Assembly: GCF_900068895.1 (NCBI RefSeq)
Contig: NZ_CDPK01000003.1
Coordinates: forward strand, 200,375-264,374
Source: Erwinia sp. ErVv1
Lineage (GTDB): Bacteria; Pseudomonadota; Gammaproteobacteria; Enterobacterales; Enterobacteriaceae
Length of the DNA: 64,000 nt
Direction: 5' to 3'
Shown here: positions 1-8,616 of the stretch, one piece after another
Layout: every line of letters begins with the position of its first letter
How positions within the stretch are numbered: position 1 is the first letter of the stretch
Made by a program: the position numbers and the translations under genes
The notes under the pieces: model-generated
Database searches by the model: none
What the model was told of the DNA's origin: nothing
The model's input: only the letters and a program-made list of their open reading frames with translations

Positions 1-15
1 TTAAAGTTGGTCTGG

Positions 16-203
16 CGGAGTCATCCGGCCAGTAGCGCGCTGTGGAAGCCGCTCTCTGACCGGTGTCACATTTCTCCGCTATGGTCCTGAGAAGCAGTTC
101 TCTGACCCAGCGTTACATTTCTCCGCCATGGTCCTGAGAAGCGGCTCTCTGACCCGGCGTAATATCTCACCGCCACGCCCGGCAGAAGGGGTTATCTGAC
201 CCA
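16..203. repeat. Degenerate 47-bp tandem repeat at the 3' end of the HAD gene
   Basis: Read on the minus strand, units start at 203, 156, 109 and 62, each 47 bp apart and each opening with a form of GGGTCAGA. The first unit holds the last codons and stop of the HAD gene. The two middle units are the most alike (most bases identical) and the outer ones have drifted. No coding potential is seen beyond the stop. Confidence 0.8.
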
Positions 204-848
204 GTTGCACACTTCCCAGCCACGTTGCTGTGCCAGGGTGTGCAGGGGCTGGGCCGGGTTTATAACCCAGGCGTGATCGGCGTGTTCCAGCATCGCCAGG
301 TCATTTAACGAGTCGCTGTAGGCCCAGGTGCGGTTAAATTTCCCTTTCTGCTGGTCGTTAAGCCACTCCTGCAGGCGAGTGACTTTGCCCTCTTTATAGG
401 TCATTGTGCCGTAGGTTTTTCCGCTGTAGCGGTCATCCACAATCTCAACGCCAATGGCCAGTGCATCATGAGCGCCAAGCTGCTGCGCGATAGGCGTCAC
501 CAGATGTTCGCCGCTGGCTGAAATGACCAGAATGGTATCACCGCGCTGCTGATGCCAGCTCATGCGCTCGCGGGCAGCGGGGTAAACGCGGGGAAGGATA
601 TCGCGATGAACAAACCGACGAACCCAGCCGGAAACGGTTAACGTACCCATGCCGGCTAGCGGTGCCAGGATGGTCTGCATATAGGCTTCTATCGACAGCG
701 AGCCCGCATAGTATTGTTCCATCAGTGCCTGCTCCTGCTCGATCAGCTCAGGTGGAGCAAACCCCTGGGAGACCAGCCAGCGTAGCCACAAACCGGTGCT
801 GTCTTCACTAATAAGGGTTTCATCAAGGTCGAAAAGGGCTAAATCCAT
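192..848 (-). CDS. HAD-superfamily hydrolase, subfamily IB
   Basis: Predicted cytoplasmic phosphatase of 218 residues. The N-terminal FDLDETL motif places the nucleophile and acid/base aspartates at residues 7 and 9. An SxSG stretch (motif II) and an SDSLND motif III near the C-terminus complete a HAD-IB fold of the SerB/CicA type. The start is the ATG at 848, preceded by a good AGGAG. A longer frame to 980 has no ribosome site and lacks family similarity upstream of the MDLALFDLDE start. The substrate is unknown; this family often acts on phosphoserine-like or sugar phosphates. It is a single gene, divergent from dacC, and its stop codon lies in the first unit of a tandem repeat. Confidence 0.85.
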   Translation of the reverse strand: MDLALFDLDETLISEDSTGLWLRWLVSQGFAPPELIEQEQALMEQYYAGSLSIEAYMQTILAPLAGMGTLTVSGWVRRFVHRDILPRVYPAARERMSWHQQRGDTILVISASGEHLVTPIAQQLGAHDALAIGVEIVDDRYSGKTYGTMTYKEGKVTRLQEWLNDQQKGKFNRTWAYSDSLNDLAMLEHADHAWVINPAQPLHTLAQQRGWEVCNWVR

Positions 849-1122
849 GGTGTTGCTCCTAAGCCAGATTGACCTCAGGGTAACGGAATTATGTGATGCA
901 CTTAACTGTTTTGGAAAAATTCGGAATTTAGCCTGGTTTCGCTGGCGGTGAAGGCGAAAAAACCGCCACTTCGATGTCATTGTCAGGTTATTATCTAATA
1001 AACTCTAAAAATCTTTACTCTACTGCTGTTCAAATTTGAGCATAGAAACGATAGCGTAGCAGGACATGTGCCCGTCATCGCTGTGAAAATTCTTACCTTT
1101 CAAATGGATATCTGGTCCCACC

Positions 1123-2325
1123 ATGAAGAAATCGCTCATCTCCGTAAGCTACACGCTCTCCGCCTCCGCGTCATTAATGCTGCTAACCTTATCTTTTGCC
1201 CATGCAGAAGAGGCACCGGCTCCGCCCGAAATCAATGCGAAAGCCTGGATCCTGATGGATTACAACAGCGGCAAAGTGCTGACGGAATCTCATGCTGACG
1301 ATCGTCTCGATCCCGCCAGTCTGACCAAAATGATGGCCAGCTATGTGGCCGGACAGGCGCTCAGGTCGGGAAAAATTACCAACGACGATATGGTCACCGT
1401 GGGCAAAGATGCCTGGGCAACGGGCAATCCTATCCTGCAGGGCTCGTCGCTGATGTTTCTGAAGCCTGGCGATCGCATTCCGGTCTCCGAGCTGAATAAG
1501 GGCATTATTATCCAGTCCGGCAACGATGCCAGCATTGCGCTGGCCGACTATGTGGCGGGTAGCCAGGATGCATTTGTCGGGCTGATGAACAATTACGTTA
1601 AGGCGCTGGGCCTGCAAAATACCCATTTCAAAACCGTGCATGGCCTGGATTCTGACGGGCAGTACAGTACCGCGCGCGATATGGCGCTGATTGGCCAGGC
1701 GCTAATTCGCGACGTCCCGGCAGAGTACGCCCTGCATAAAGAGAAAGAGTTCACCTTTAACCATATTCGTCAGTACAACCGCAATCGCCTGCTGTGGAGC
1801 ACTAACCTTAAGGTAGACGGCATTAAAACTGGCCATACCAACGGCGCGGGAAATAATCTTGTCGCCTCGGCGACGGATGGCGATCAGCGACTGATATCCG
1901 TGGTGCTGGGCGCGGCGACCGACGGTATTCGCTTTCGTGAGAGTGAAAAGCTGCTGACCTGGGGCTTCCGTTTTTACGAAACCGTTACGCCGATCAAGGC
2001 CGACAAGCCTTTTTCCACCCAGCGGGTCTGGTTTGGCGATAAAAAAGAGGTCAATCTCGGCGTTGCGAAGGATGCAGCGATTACTCTGCCTAAGGGACAG
2101 ATGAAAAATCTGAAGGCCAGCTTTACGCTCTCTCAGCCGCAGCTCACCGCGCCGCTTAAGAAAAATCAGCAGGTTGGCGTCATCGACTTCCAGCTCAACG
2201 GCAAGACGATTGAACAGCGGCCGCTGGTGGCGATGGAGGCAGTCGAAGAGGGGGGCTTCTTCAGTCGCGCCTGGGATTTCGTAATGATGAAACTGAGTAG
2301 CGCGTTTGGGAAGTGGTTTTCCTGA
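1123..2325 (+). CDS. dacC: D-alanyl-D-alanine carboxypeptidase, penicillin-binding protein 6
   Basis: Low-molecular-weight PBP that removes the terminal D-Ala from peptidoglycan pentapeptide. The 400-residue protein has a signal peptide ending near AHA (about residue 28). It has the SLTK active-site tetrad (Ser66-Lys69), SGN (132-134) and KTG (235-237). The C-terminal beta domain ends in an amphipathic helix that anchors PBP5/6 proteins to the outer face of the inner membrane. Length and sequence match E. coli DacC closely, and dacA or dacD are less similar. The Shine-Dalgarno is weak. Downstream is a bidirectional terminator shared with sdaC. Confidence 0.96.
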   Translation: MKKSLISVSYTLSASASLMLLTLSFAHAEEAPAPPEINAKAWILMDYNSGKVLTESHADDRLDPASLTKMMASYVAGQALRSGKITNDDMVTVGKDAWATGNPILQGSSLMFLKPGDRIPVSELNKGIIIQSGNDASIALADYVAGSQDAFVGLMNNYVKALGLQNTHFKTVHGLDSDGQYSTARDMALIGQALIRDVPAEYALHKEKEFTFNHIRQYNRNRLLWSTNLKVDGIKTGHTNGAGNNLVASATDGDQRLISVVLGAATDGIRFRESEKLLTWGFRFYETVTPIKADKPFSTQRVWFGDKKEVNLGVAKDAAITLPKGQMKNLKASFTLSQPQLTAPLKKNQQVGVIDFQLNGKTIEQRPLVAMEAVEEGGFFSRAWDFVMMKLSSAFGKWFS

Positions 2326-2346
2326 CCGGCAGCAATAATGGTGAGT

Positions 2347-2378
2347 AAGAAAGAGCGGCCTGCGTGGCCGCTCTTTTG
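2347..2378. terminator. Bidirectional intrinsic terminator, dacC / sdaC
   Basis: A 10-bp perfect stem (AAGAGCGGCC / GGCCGCTCTT) with a 5-nt loop has A-rich sequence on its left and TTTTGTT on its right, so it can end both convergent transcripts. Confidence 0.9.
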
Positions 2379-2384
2379 TTACAG

Positions 2385-3668
2385 CTAAAACAGGTCCCAG
2401 GCGATGGCAGAGATGGCAATCAGACCCACCAGCACCACAAACAGGTTGCTGATTTTACCGCTGTACTGGCGCATGGCCGGCACCTTATGGATGGCATACA
2501 TCGGCATCAGAAACAGCAGAATCGCGATAATCGGGCCGCCCAGGGTTTCAATCATCCCCAGGATGCTCGGGTTTAGCGTTGCCACCAGCCAGGTGGTCAG
2601 CAGCATAAAGAGGGCGGTGATTCTGTTCAGCTTATGCTCGGAAAGATCCTTCCCTCGTTTGCCAAGCGATTTTACCATCAGGCCGTTAAAGCCTTCCCGC
2701 GCGCCAAGATAGTGCCCAAGAAAGGATTTAGTGATTGCCACCATCGCAATAACGGGCGCCAGCCAGGCCATCAGCGGGGTATCGAAATGGTTAGCCAGGT
2801 AGGAAAGAATCGAAATATTTTGTGCTTTCGCTTCGGCAAGGTTCGCTGGTGACAGGCTGAGTACGCAGCTGAAGACGAAAAACATCACCGTTAGCACCAT
2901 CATCAGATGGCTGCGGGCAAGAATGCGCGAACACTTCTTCTCAGCGTAGTCGCCATACTCTTCACGTTTTGCAACGGCGAAGGCGGAGATAATCGGCGAG
3001 TGGTTAAAGGAAAAAACCATCCCCGGAATGGCCAGCCACAGCGTCATCCACAGCCCTTTACCGCTGCCCGCCATGCTGACATGCTGGAATATAGAGCTGT
3101 TCCAGTGCGGGATCAGACAGAGTGCCAGCGCCATCAGCACCAGCACAAAAGGATAGACCAGCACGCTCATGGTCTTCACGATCATCTCTTTACCAAAGCG
3201 CACGATGGTCATCAGCCCGACGATCAGGATCAGCGCCAGCAGCGCCCTCGGCGGAGCCGTTAGGTGTAGCTGGTGGGTGAGAAAGCTCTCCACGGTGTTG
3301 GTGATCGCCACGCTATAGACCAGCAGGATAGGGTAGATGGCAAAGAAATAGAGCAGGGTCAGCAGCTTCCCGGCACCGGCACCAAAATGCTCTTCCACCA
3401 CCCCGGTGATGTCTTCGCCGCGGCTTTTACCGGAGAGAACAAAGCGACACAGGCCGCGGTGAGCAAAAAAGGTCATGGGAAATGCCAGCAGCGCCATGAT
3501 GACCAGTGGGATAAGTCCGCCAATACCGGCGTTGATCGGTAGAAAAAGTACGCCTGCTCCTATTGCCGTCCCGTACAGGCCCAGCATCCACATCGTATCG
3601 CTTTTGCGCCAGGCCGCAGCCTCTTCTGCTACCGGCACATTAAGCGTGGCCGCCTTAGATGATTCCAT
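2385..3668 (-). CDS. sdaC: Serine/proton symporter of the HAAAP family
   Basis: Inner-membrane serine importer of 427 residues with about 11 hydrophobic segments, very similar to E. coli SdaC (429 aa) throughout. The shared WMLGLYGTAIGAGVLFLPI opening is diagnostic of this hydroxy/aromatic amino-acid permease family. The chosen ATG at 3668 has GGAG eight bases upstream and matches the SdaC N-terminus; upstream in-frame Mets lack both. TdcC and DlsT are related, but the internal sequence fits SdaC best. In E. coli sdaC neighbours serine deaminase sdaB, which is absent here, so the gene stands alone between dacC and ybjG. Confidence 0.92.
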   Translation of the reverse strand: MESSKAATLNVPVAEEAAAWRKSDTMWMLGLYGTAIGAGVLFLPINAGIGGLIPLVIMALLAFPMTFFAHRGLCRFVLSGKSRGEDITGVVEEHFGAGAGKLLTLLYFFAIYPILLVYSVAITNTVESFLTHQLHLTAPPRALLALILIVGLMTIVRFGKEMIVKTMSVLVYPFVLVLMALALCLIPHWNSSIFQHVSMAGSGKGLWMTLWLAIPGMVFSFNHSPIISAFAVAKREEYGDYAEKKCSRILARSHLMMVLTVMFFVFSCVLSLSPANLAEAKAQNISILSYLANHFDTPLMAWLAPVIAMVAITKSFLGHYLGAREGFNGLMVKSLGKRGKDLSEHKLNRITALFMLLTTWLVATLNPSILGMIETLGGPIIAILLFLMPMYAIHKVPAMRQYSGKISNLFVVLVGLIAISAIAWDLF

Positions 3669-4060
3669 AATGATCTCCATATTAAAAACAGTGAAGTAAA
3701 CCGCTCCTGCCTGCGATATCACCTGATGCGGTCGCGCAATTTAGTTCACTCTTTTCCCGAGACGGCGACACTCTACCACCAGAATGAGAAGAAGGAAGAG
3801 GGCAGAAGGGAGTTTCTGGCGATCCTAATCACAGTTATGACAATGTTTCTGGGGTTATATACTGGTCGCGCGTTATTGATGGGGTTTAATCGCTGGCTGG
3901 ACGGGGTTTTACTGGTATATAAAACTGAGTTATCGACGGGTTTGATTGATTAAATCGTGGGCTGTTTGCGGATTTTATCAGCGGGCTACATCGTAACCCG
4001 CTAATATCATGCGGAGAAGAAAGCTGAGGGTGAAAGCCTGTTCCACCCTTTTTTATCACG
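3669..4060. other. Intergenic region upstream of sdaC, no convincing gene
   Basis: It holds the sdaC promoter region on the minus strand. It also has two hairpins near ybjG: an AGCGGG/CCCGCT stem at 3980-4002, and an AGGGTG/CACCCT stem followed by six Ts at 4027-4054, oriented to stop plus-strand transcription. An open frame at 3726-3953 (plus) has no ribosome site or recognisable family. Confidence 0.6.
3818..3833. promoter_or_regulatory. Candidate CRP site upstream of sdaC
   Basis: GGCGA-N6-TCACA matches the CRP consensus TGTGA-N6-TCACA at 8 of 10 positions. It lies about 150 bp upstream of the sdaC start. E. coli sdaC is known to respond to CRP, which gives modest support. Confidence 0.35.
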
Positions 4061-4669
4061 TTAGTCGCGCACCCAGCCTTTACGGATAGGGAACGCAAAG
4101 ACTACGCGATAGAGCCAGGAGATATTTTCCAGCAGTCGTCTGCCGCAGAAATACCAGGCCACCTGAGCGAACAGGCAGGAGAGCATGCCAACCAGCAGGC
4201 CGCCGAGCATATCCATCGGCCAGTGTACGCCGAGATAAATTCGTGACCAGGCGATGGCCGCCCCGATCAACATCAGCATGATGCCGGACCAGACGCGATG
4301 CCAGCACATAAAGGCAATGGCAAAGGTAAAAATTGCCGTGCCGTGATCGCTTGGATAAGAGTCATCGGGCGCATGATGCAGAAACTGATAGCCCAGGCCG
4401 ATCATAAAGGGACGCGGATGCGGGTACAGATTGCCAATACACCATGAGATAGTGAGCGCATAGCCCAGTGCAATACCGGTTTTCAACACCAGTTCGCGCT
4501 GAGAGTTCAGCTGGCCTTTGGGCCCCCAGAGCCACAGTGCAACGATAAGCACTGGCACGATTGCAATCAGATCGCGGGCAATAAGGGTTGCCAGGGTGAT
4601 CAGCCATCCGGGCGACTCTGGTGTGGCGTTGATCCAGAGAAACAGCGTCCGGTTTAGCTCTTCCATCAT
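4061..4669 (-). CDS. ybjG: Undecaprenyl-pyrophosphate phosphatase, PAP2 family
   Basis: Inner-membrane phosphatase recycling undecaprenyl pyrophosphate to the monophosphate carrier. The 202 residues resemble E. coli YbjG along their whole length, ending in the same IRKGWVRD. PAP2 motifs are intact: a PHPRP segment near residue 84, PSDHG near 107, and SRIYLGVHWPMD near 142, which carries the catalytic His and Asp. Several membrane spans are visible. AGGA lies seven bases before the ATG. It starts 2 bp after the stop of the upstream PAP2 gene, so the two are almost certainly one transcript. In Salmonella ybjG (mig-13) is reported as PmrA-regulated, which fits the PmrA box upstream of this pair. 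Confidence 0.93.
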   Translation of the reverse strand: MMEELNRTLFLWINATPESPGWLITLATLIARDLIAIVPVLIVALWLWGPKGQLNSQRELVLKTGIALGYALTISWCIGNLYPHPRPFMIGLGYQFLHHAPDDSYPSDHGTAIFTFAIAFMCWHRVWSGIMLMLIGAAIAWSRIYLGVHWPMDMLGGLLVGMLSCLFAQVAWYFCGRRLLENISWLYRVVFAFPIRKGWVRD

Positions 4670-4671
4670 GA

Positions 4672-5421
4672 TTATTTCCTCGTCATATTAAGCAGATACG
4701 AAACGCATCCGAAAGTAAAACACTGGCTTAGCCAAACCCACCAGCCAGCCCATAAATTGTGAGACAAAAAGTGCGCGCCGCGCATAATCTGACCAAAACC
4801 CATTAGCATCCCCAGCGCAGCGCCGACAAAAAAACAGAGCCAGGCCAGTTTTGGCCGCTGTGGCCAGAACCAGAAAAATAGCGCCATCACGCCAAAGCCG
4901 CTTGACGCATGACCGCCCGGGAAACAGTCACCCGGGCCGCTCCCCGGCGGTATGGCCGAAAACAGCGGGTAAGAGACTGCCTTGCCGCCAAATTCGATCA
5001 GATCCCAGGGGCAGGAGTGCGCGCTGGTCGCTTTAAGGATCCCGACAACCAGCGGGCCGACGCCGATCAACACCGTGACCAATATCAGTCTGCTGTTCCG
5101 CCTGACGATACCCGCCATCAGGGCCACCACCGCCAGCACAATCACCGTATCCTTCAGCAGCGTATGGTTTATCAGATTGAGCCAGCGATTCTCCTTTAGC
5201 GGAAACTGCTGCGTGAGCGGGTCGAACCATTCACGGCTGATAGCCATATCCCAGCGGCCATCTCGCGATATCCACGTAAACAGGACGGCGGCAATCGCGA
5301 GCCATAACAGCTGGATAAGGTAAAAGCGAACAGGTAAAAGGTAAACAGACCTATTCCTAATTGGTAAAACGGTTGTGCGTTTGTTAAGGATCAAGGGCAG
5401 TGACATAAGCGAGTTTTTCAT
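4672..5421 (-). CDS. Divergent PAP2-family membrane phosphatase
   Basis: About 249 residues with roughly six membrane spans. The usual PAP2 motifs are present in altered form. KATSAHSCP replaces K-x6-RP (Arg to Cys). PGGH replaces PSGH. QIMRGAHFLSHNLW occupies the third motif, with His where the last Asp usually is. These variants resemble a recognised divergent PAP2 subfamily often found near lipid A modification genes, rather than random decay. The substrate is unknown; lipid A or a prenyl/phospholipid phosphate is plausible. The start is uncertain: no Shine-Dalgarno precedes the ATG at 5421, and the PmrA box is only 31 bp upstream. It forms a two-gene operon with ybjG. Confidence 0.82.
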   Translation of the reverse strand: MKNSLMSLPLILNKRTTVLPIRNRSVYLLPVRFYLIQLLWLAIAAVLFTWISRDGRWDMAISREWFDPLTQQFPLKENRWLNLINHTLLKDTVIVLAVVALMAGIVRRNSRLILVTVLIGVGPLVVGILKATSAHSCPWDLIEFGGKAVSYPLFSAIPPGSGPGDCFPGGHASSGFGVMALFFWFWPQRPKLAWLCFFVGAALGMLMGFGQIMRGAHFLSHNLWAGWWVWLSQCFTFGCVSYLLNMTRK

Positions 5422-5451
5422 GAAGACAAAAATGCATGGTGCTGAAATGCG

Positions 5452-5468
5452 ATTAAGGAAACATTAAG
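5452..5468 (-). promoter_or_regulatory. PmrA (BasR) box upstream of the two-phosphatase operon
   Basis: On the minus strand the sequence is CTTAAT-N5-CTTAAT, a perfect direct repeat with the half-site and spacing published for PmrA in Salmonella. It is oriented towards, and 31 bp from, the annotated start of the PAP2 gene. This predicts induction by ferric iron, low pH or polymyxin through PmrAB. Confidence 0.75.
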
Positions 5469-5496
5469 AACAGGGAGGGGGATGAGTGGCAGAAAG

Positions 5497-5563
5497 AAAA
5501 AAACCCGCTAATCATTCGATTAACGGGCTCCACAATTTGGGGATTTCAAAGAAAAGCAGTGGC
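5497..5563 (-). ncRNA. rybB: RybB, Hfq-binding sigma-E sRNA
   Basis: The predicted 5' end at 5563 reads GCCACTGCTTTTCTTTGA, identical to the first 18 nt (the target-pairing seed region) of E. coli and Salmonella RybB. It also shares the TCCCC and TGTGGAGCCC blocks. The 3' end is an intrinsic terminator: a 10-nt stem with one mismatch (5504-5513 with 5518-5527) and a run of seven Us. Its position beside the 3' end of ybjL matches E. coli. At about 67 nt it is shorter than the 79-80 nt enteric RNA, because the terminator hairpin is smaller. In relatives RybB represses major outer-membrane protein mRNAs when envelope stress activates sigma-E. Confidence 0.93.
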
Positions 5564-5568
5564 ACTAA

Positions 5569-5596
5569 TTAGGACTGCGCGCTTAATTAAAAGTTC
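5569..5596 (-). promoter_or_regulatory. Sigma-E promoter of rybB
   Basis: On the minus strand GAACTT (5596-5591), a 16-bp spacer, and TCCTAA (5574-5569) sit 5 bp upstream of the RybB 5' end. This matches the sigma-E consensus elements and spacing. Confidence 0.85.
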
Positions 5597-5617
5597 TCAG
5601 AAATTCCTAAATATTTT

Positions 5618-7306
5618 TTAACCGCCTGCCATTGGCCAGATTATAACGATTAGCGTCCCGGCTAAGGTGAGCAAAACGTTAGCAATGGCATAGGTACCGG
5701 CGTAGCCAAGGGCAGGAATGTTACTGCGGGCGGTATCACTGATTATTTCCATTGCCGGGGCGCAGGTGCGGGCGCCCATAATGGCACCAAATAGCAGGGC
5801 GCGGTTCATTTTAAGCACCCAGGCGCCGAACATAAAGCTGATAACCACCGGCAGCAGACTCACCACCAGGCCCGCCCCCAGCATCAGCAGGCCGGTATCT
5901 CCCAGGCCATGCGACAAGCCGCTTCCTGCACTCAGTCCCACGCCCGCCATAAAGACCATTAGGCCAAACTCCTTCACCATCGTCAGCGCCCCCTGCGGGA
6001 TATAACCGAAGGTGGGATGGTTGGCGCGCAGAAAGCCGAGCAGGATCCCGGAAAATAATAACCCGGCGGCATTACCAATACTAAAATTAAAGTTACTGAA
6101 TTGCAGAGTGATCATACCAATCATCAGCCCGATAATAAAAAAGGCGCAAAAGGCGAGAAGATCGGTGACCTGACTGTGAATTGAGATAAATCCTATGCGG
6201 TCAGCGACGGACTTAACGCGTCGTGCCTCACCGCTTATTTGTAAGACGTCGCCTTTATTCAGAATAATACTGTCGTCTATTGGCATTTCTATCTGGCTGC
6301 GAATAACCCGGTTAAGAAAGCAGCCGTGATCGGTTAGCTTGAGCTGGCTAAGACGTTTATTCACCGCATTATTATTTTTAACCACGATCTCTTCATTAAC
6401 GATCCGCATGTCCAGCAGATCGCGATCGAAGACTTCTTTGCCATTGCGAAAGCTGGGATCAAGGCGGGAGTGCGCATCGGGATAGCCTACCAGAGAGATC
6501 TCATCGCCCTGTTGCAGCACGGCGTCACCGTCCGGACTGGCGAGAATGCCGTTACGTCTGATGCGTTCGATATAGCAGCCCGTATGGCGATAGATACCGA
6601 GTTCACGCAGATTTTTGCCATCGGTCCAGGCGACCAGCTCAGGGCCGACGCGGTAGGCGCGGATGACAGGCAGATAAACTTTGCGCTGACTGTCAGGGTC
6701 CAGGCCGCGTTCGCGGGCAATCTGCTGAGCACTGGTAGGAAGATCCTGATGCTGCATCTTCGGCATATAGCGTGCGCCAACGATCAGACTCACCAGCCCC
6801 ACCAGGTAGGTGAGCGCGTAGCCGAGGCTAAGATTATTTTGCGCCTGAGTCAGCAACGGTCCGGCGTGCAGCGTTTGTCGCAGCGTATCGCCCGCGCCGA
6901 CCAGCACCGGCGTGGAGGTCATTGAGCCTGCCAGCATACCGGCAGTCAGTCCGATGTCCCAGCCAAACAGTTTTCCCAGCCCAAGCGCAATAATGACTGC
7001 GCTGCCAACCATCACCGTAGCCAGCATCAAATAATTTTTGCCGTCGCGGAAGAAAATTGAGAAAAAGTTAGGTCCGGCTTCGACGCCAACGCAAAAAATA
7101 AATAACATAAAGCCCAGATTAAGGGCGTTGGTATTGATACCAAAATGCTGCTGGCCGAGCAGAAGAGAAACCACTAAAACGCCAATGGAATTGCCCAGTT
7201 GGACAGAGCCAAGCCGCAGTTTACCCAGGCATAGCCCAAGAGCCAGAACGACAAATAATAACAGAATGTCATTTCCACTTAACAACTCTGCGACGTTTAT
7301 ATTCAC
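5618..7306 (-). CDS. ybjL: Putative transporter YbjL, aspartate-alanine exchanger family
   Basis: Inner-membrane protein of 562 residues (E. coli YbjL 561). It has the AAE layout: five to six N-terminal spans, a cytoplasmic insert with two TrkA-C (RCK_C) domains at roughly residues 200-380, then another block of spans. The substrate in enterobacteria is not established. The start codon is GTG at 7306 with a weak AAGAAG upstream. It is divergent from ybjM. Its stop lies 22 bp upstream of the rybB promoter -35 element. Confidence 0.92.
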   Translation of the reverse strand: MNINVAELLSGNDILLLFVVLALGLCLGKLRLGSVQLGNSIGVLVVSLLLGQQHFGINTNALNLGFMLFIFCVGVEAGPNFFSIFFRDGKNYLMLATVMVGSAVIIALGLGKLFGWDIGLTAGMLAGSMTSTPVLVGAGDTLRQTLHAGPLLTQAQNNLSLGYALTYLVGLVSLIVGARYMPKMQHQDLPTSAQQIARERGLDPDSQRKVYLPVIRAYRVGPELVAWTDGKNLRELGIYRHTGCYIERIRRNGILASPDGDAVLQQGDEISLVGYPDAHSRLDPSFRNGKEVFDRDLLDMRIVNEEIVVKNNNAVNKRLSQLKLTDHGCFLNRVIRSQIEMPIDDSIILNKGDVLQISGEARRVKSVADRIGFISIHSQVTDLLAFCAFFIIGLMIGMITLQFSNFNFSIGNAAGLLFSGILLGFLRANHPTFGYIPQGALTMVKEFGLMVFMAGVGLSAGSGLSHGLGDTGLLMLGAGLVVSLLPVVISFMFGAWVLKMNRALLFGAIMGARTCAPAMEIISDTARSNIPALGYAGTYAIANVLLTLAGTLIVIIWPMAGG

Positions 7307-7577
7307 GGTTTAACTTCTTATTTACTAGTAACGTGTTGAAAAAAAGGGTTTTTTGCGCTAGATTTAACGCGCTGCCGTCAGAGCAGCGGCAACGTTCAGG
7401 ATTATCCGCGTATTACAGTTCAGCATCTGTAAAACGGTCGCCATTTTAATCGCTTCACTCTTTTTCAGCCAGTAAAAGCCGCGCTCATTTACGCGGTTCT
7501 TTGTAACTTCTTTAACAGAGACAAGGCGGTGGACTATTGTGGCCAGCATACGAGATAAATTGCCGGGAGAAGATCCT

Positions 7578-7952
7578 GTGGTGTTTAAAGGTGTGTCCTG
7601 GATGGGCGTGGCAGGCTGTTTTATCCTTTATTGCGTCATCTTTCTGGCGGTACGTTATGAAATGGGTAGCGAAACGCACGCCTATTCTCATGCGCAGCTG
7701 GGTCTGCTGATGTTTGCTATCCCCGGTGCGATTGCGGCGCTAACCACCAAAGAATCTCCGCTGACGGTAGCCCTGCTAGGCCCGCTGCTGGCGACGCCAT
7801 GCTGCATGCTGATTCTGCATCTGCGTCATTTTAGCGGATGTATCGCGCTGCTTCAGGAGCTGGCGTTTATGACCAGCGGGGTGTTCTGGTGTGGTTCCGG
7901 GGCGCTTGTCGTGATGCTGTGTCGTTCATTGATTACGCATCAGCACGATTAA
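7578..7952 (+). CDS. ybjM: Small inner-membrane protein YbjM
   Basis: Unknown-function membrane protein with about four hydrophobic segments. I start it at the GTG at 7578, not the GTG at 7539. GGAG lies 8 bases before 7578, and the resulting 124 residues align end to end with E. coli YbjM (125 aa), sharing the LxxAPCxMLI-like and VFWC segments. It is divergent from ybjL and convergent with grxA, with a shared terminator. Confidence 0.8.
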   Translation: MVFKGVSWMGVAGCFILYCVIFLAVRYEMGSETHAYSHAQLGLLMFAIPGAIAALTTKESPLTVALLGPLLATPCCMLILHLRHFSGCIALLQELAFMTSGVFWCGSGALVVMLCRSLITHQHD

Positions 7953-7997
7953 CCGTCCCGGACGGGCAAAGATATGCACTCAGGGCAGTTAAGGCGT

Positions 7998-8034
7998 AAA
8001 AAAAGAGGGCCGATACGGTATCGGCCCTCTTTTT
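7998..8034. terminator. Bidirectional terminator, ybjM / grxA
   Basis: A long near-perfect palindrome, AAAAAGAGGGCCGATAC and its complement, has A and T runs at its two ends and serves both convergent genes. A second GC hairpin (about 8039-8062) lies between it and the grxA stop. Confidence 0.92.
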
Positions 8035-8077
8035 ATGGCTGCCCCGTCAGCGCGGGGCGCAGCGGAATTCTGCGTGA

Positions 8078-8341
8078 TTACTGGAACAGGCCCAGGTTCT
8101 CTTTGGCGTAGGCTTCAAACTCTGTGCAGCCGCCGATATGGGTCTGATCGAGGAAAATCTGCGGCACGGTTTCAACCGGCTTACCCACGGTTTTCTCCAG
8201 GTCGGCTTTGGTGATCCCCTCAGCATGGATATCCACATAGCGGAAGTTGAAGTCTTCACGCTCTTCGGTAAGTTTCTCTGCCAGCTCTTTCGCACGTACA
8301 CAGTATGGGCAGGCCGGGCGTCCAAAAATGACTGCAAACAT
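8078..8341 (-). CDS. grxA: Glutaredoxin 1
   Basis: GSH-dependent dithiol oxidoreductase of 87 residues that reduces ribonucleotide reductase, PAPS reductase and OxyR in the cytoplasm. The CPYC active site is at 11-14, with the TVPQIF cis-Pro loop and GGCTE glutathione-binding motif following. The ATG is preceded by GAGGAG. A perfect CRP-type palindrome starts 30 bp upstream and overlaps the likely core promoter. E. coli grxA is controlled by OxyR; I could not identify an OxyR site by eye. Confidence 0.96.
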   Translation of the reverse strand: MFAVIFGRPACPYCVRAKELAEKLTEEREDFNFRYVDIHAEGITKADLEKTVGKPVETVPQIFLDQTHIGGCTEFEAYAKENLGLFQ

Positions 8342-8370
8342 CTGTTTCTCCTCAGGGTCGAAATTTTATA

Positions 8371-8386
8371 TGTGATGTAGATCACA
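8371..8386. promoter_or_regulatory. Perfect CRP-binding palindrome between grxA and nfsA
   Basis: TGTGA-TGTAGA-TCACA matches the CRP core consensus at every position, and ATGTGAT/ATCACAT extends the symmetry. A TATAAA-like -10 for grxA lies just downstream on the minus strand (about 8363-8370). From this position CRP would be expected to repress grxA rather than activate it. nfsA begins 230 bp away on the other side. Confidence 0.7.
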
Positions 8387-8616
8387 TCTTATAGGTCGCT
8401 GGTGCCTATGATGCCCGCATCAAATGGATAAGGGAAGAAGGTATTGCCTGTCGCATTGATTTGCACAGGCTATAGGGCGATTGGCGGGGGCTGCGGCGGT
8501 TTGACAAGGAATTATACATTTTCAACGTTACCCGTAACCGCTGCACCTGCTACCCTTGGTCTCCTCAGTGTATCAACGCTTTCACTACGCCGTCGGGCGT
8601 AAAACAGGAGTGCACC

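Noticed and set aside
3726..3953. 75-codon frame upstream of sdaC with a hydrophobic centre
   Set aside because: No ribosome site or homologue recognised, and it overlaps the probable sdaC control region; not enough to call a gene.
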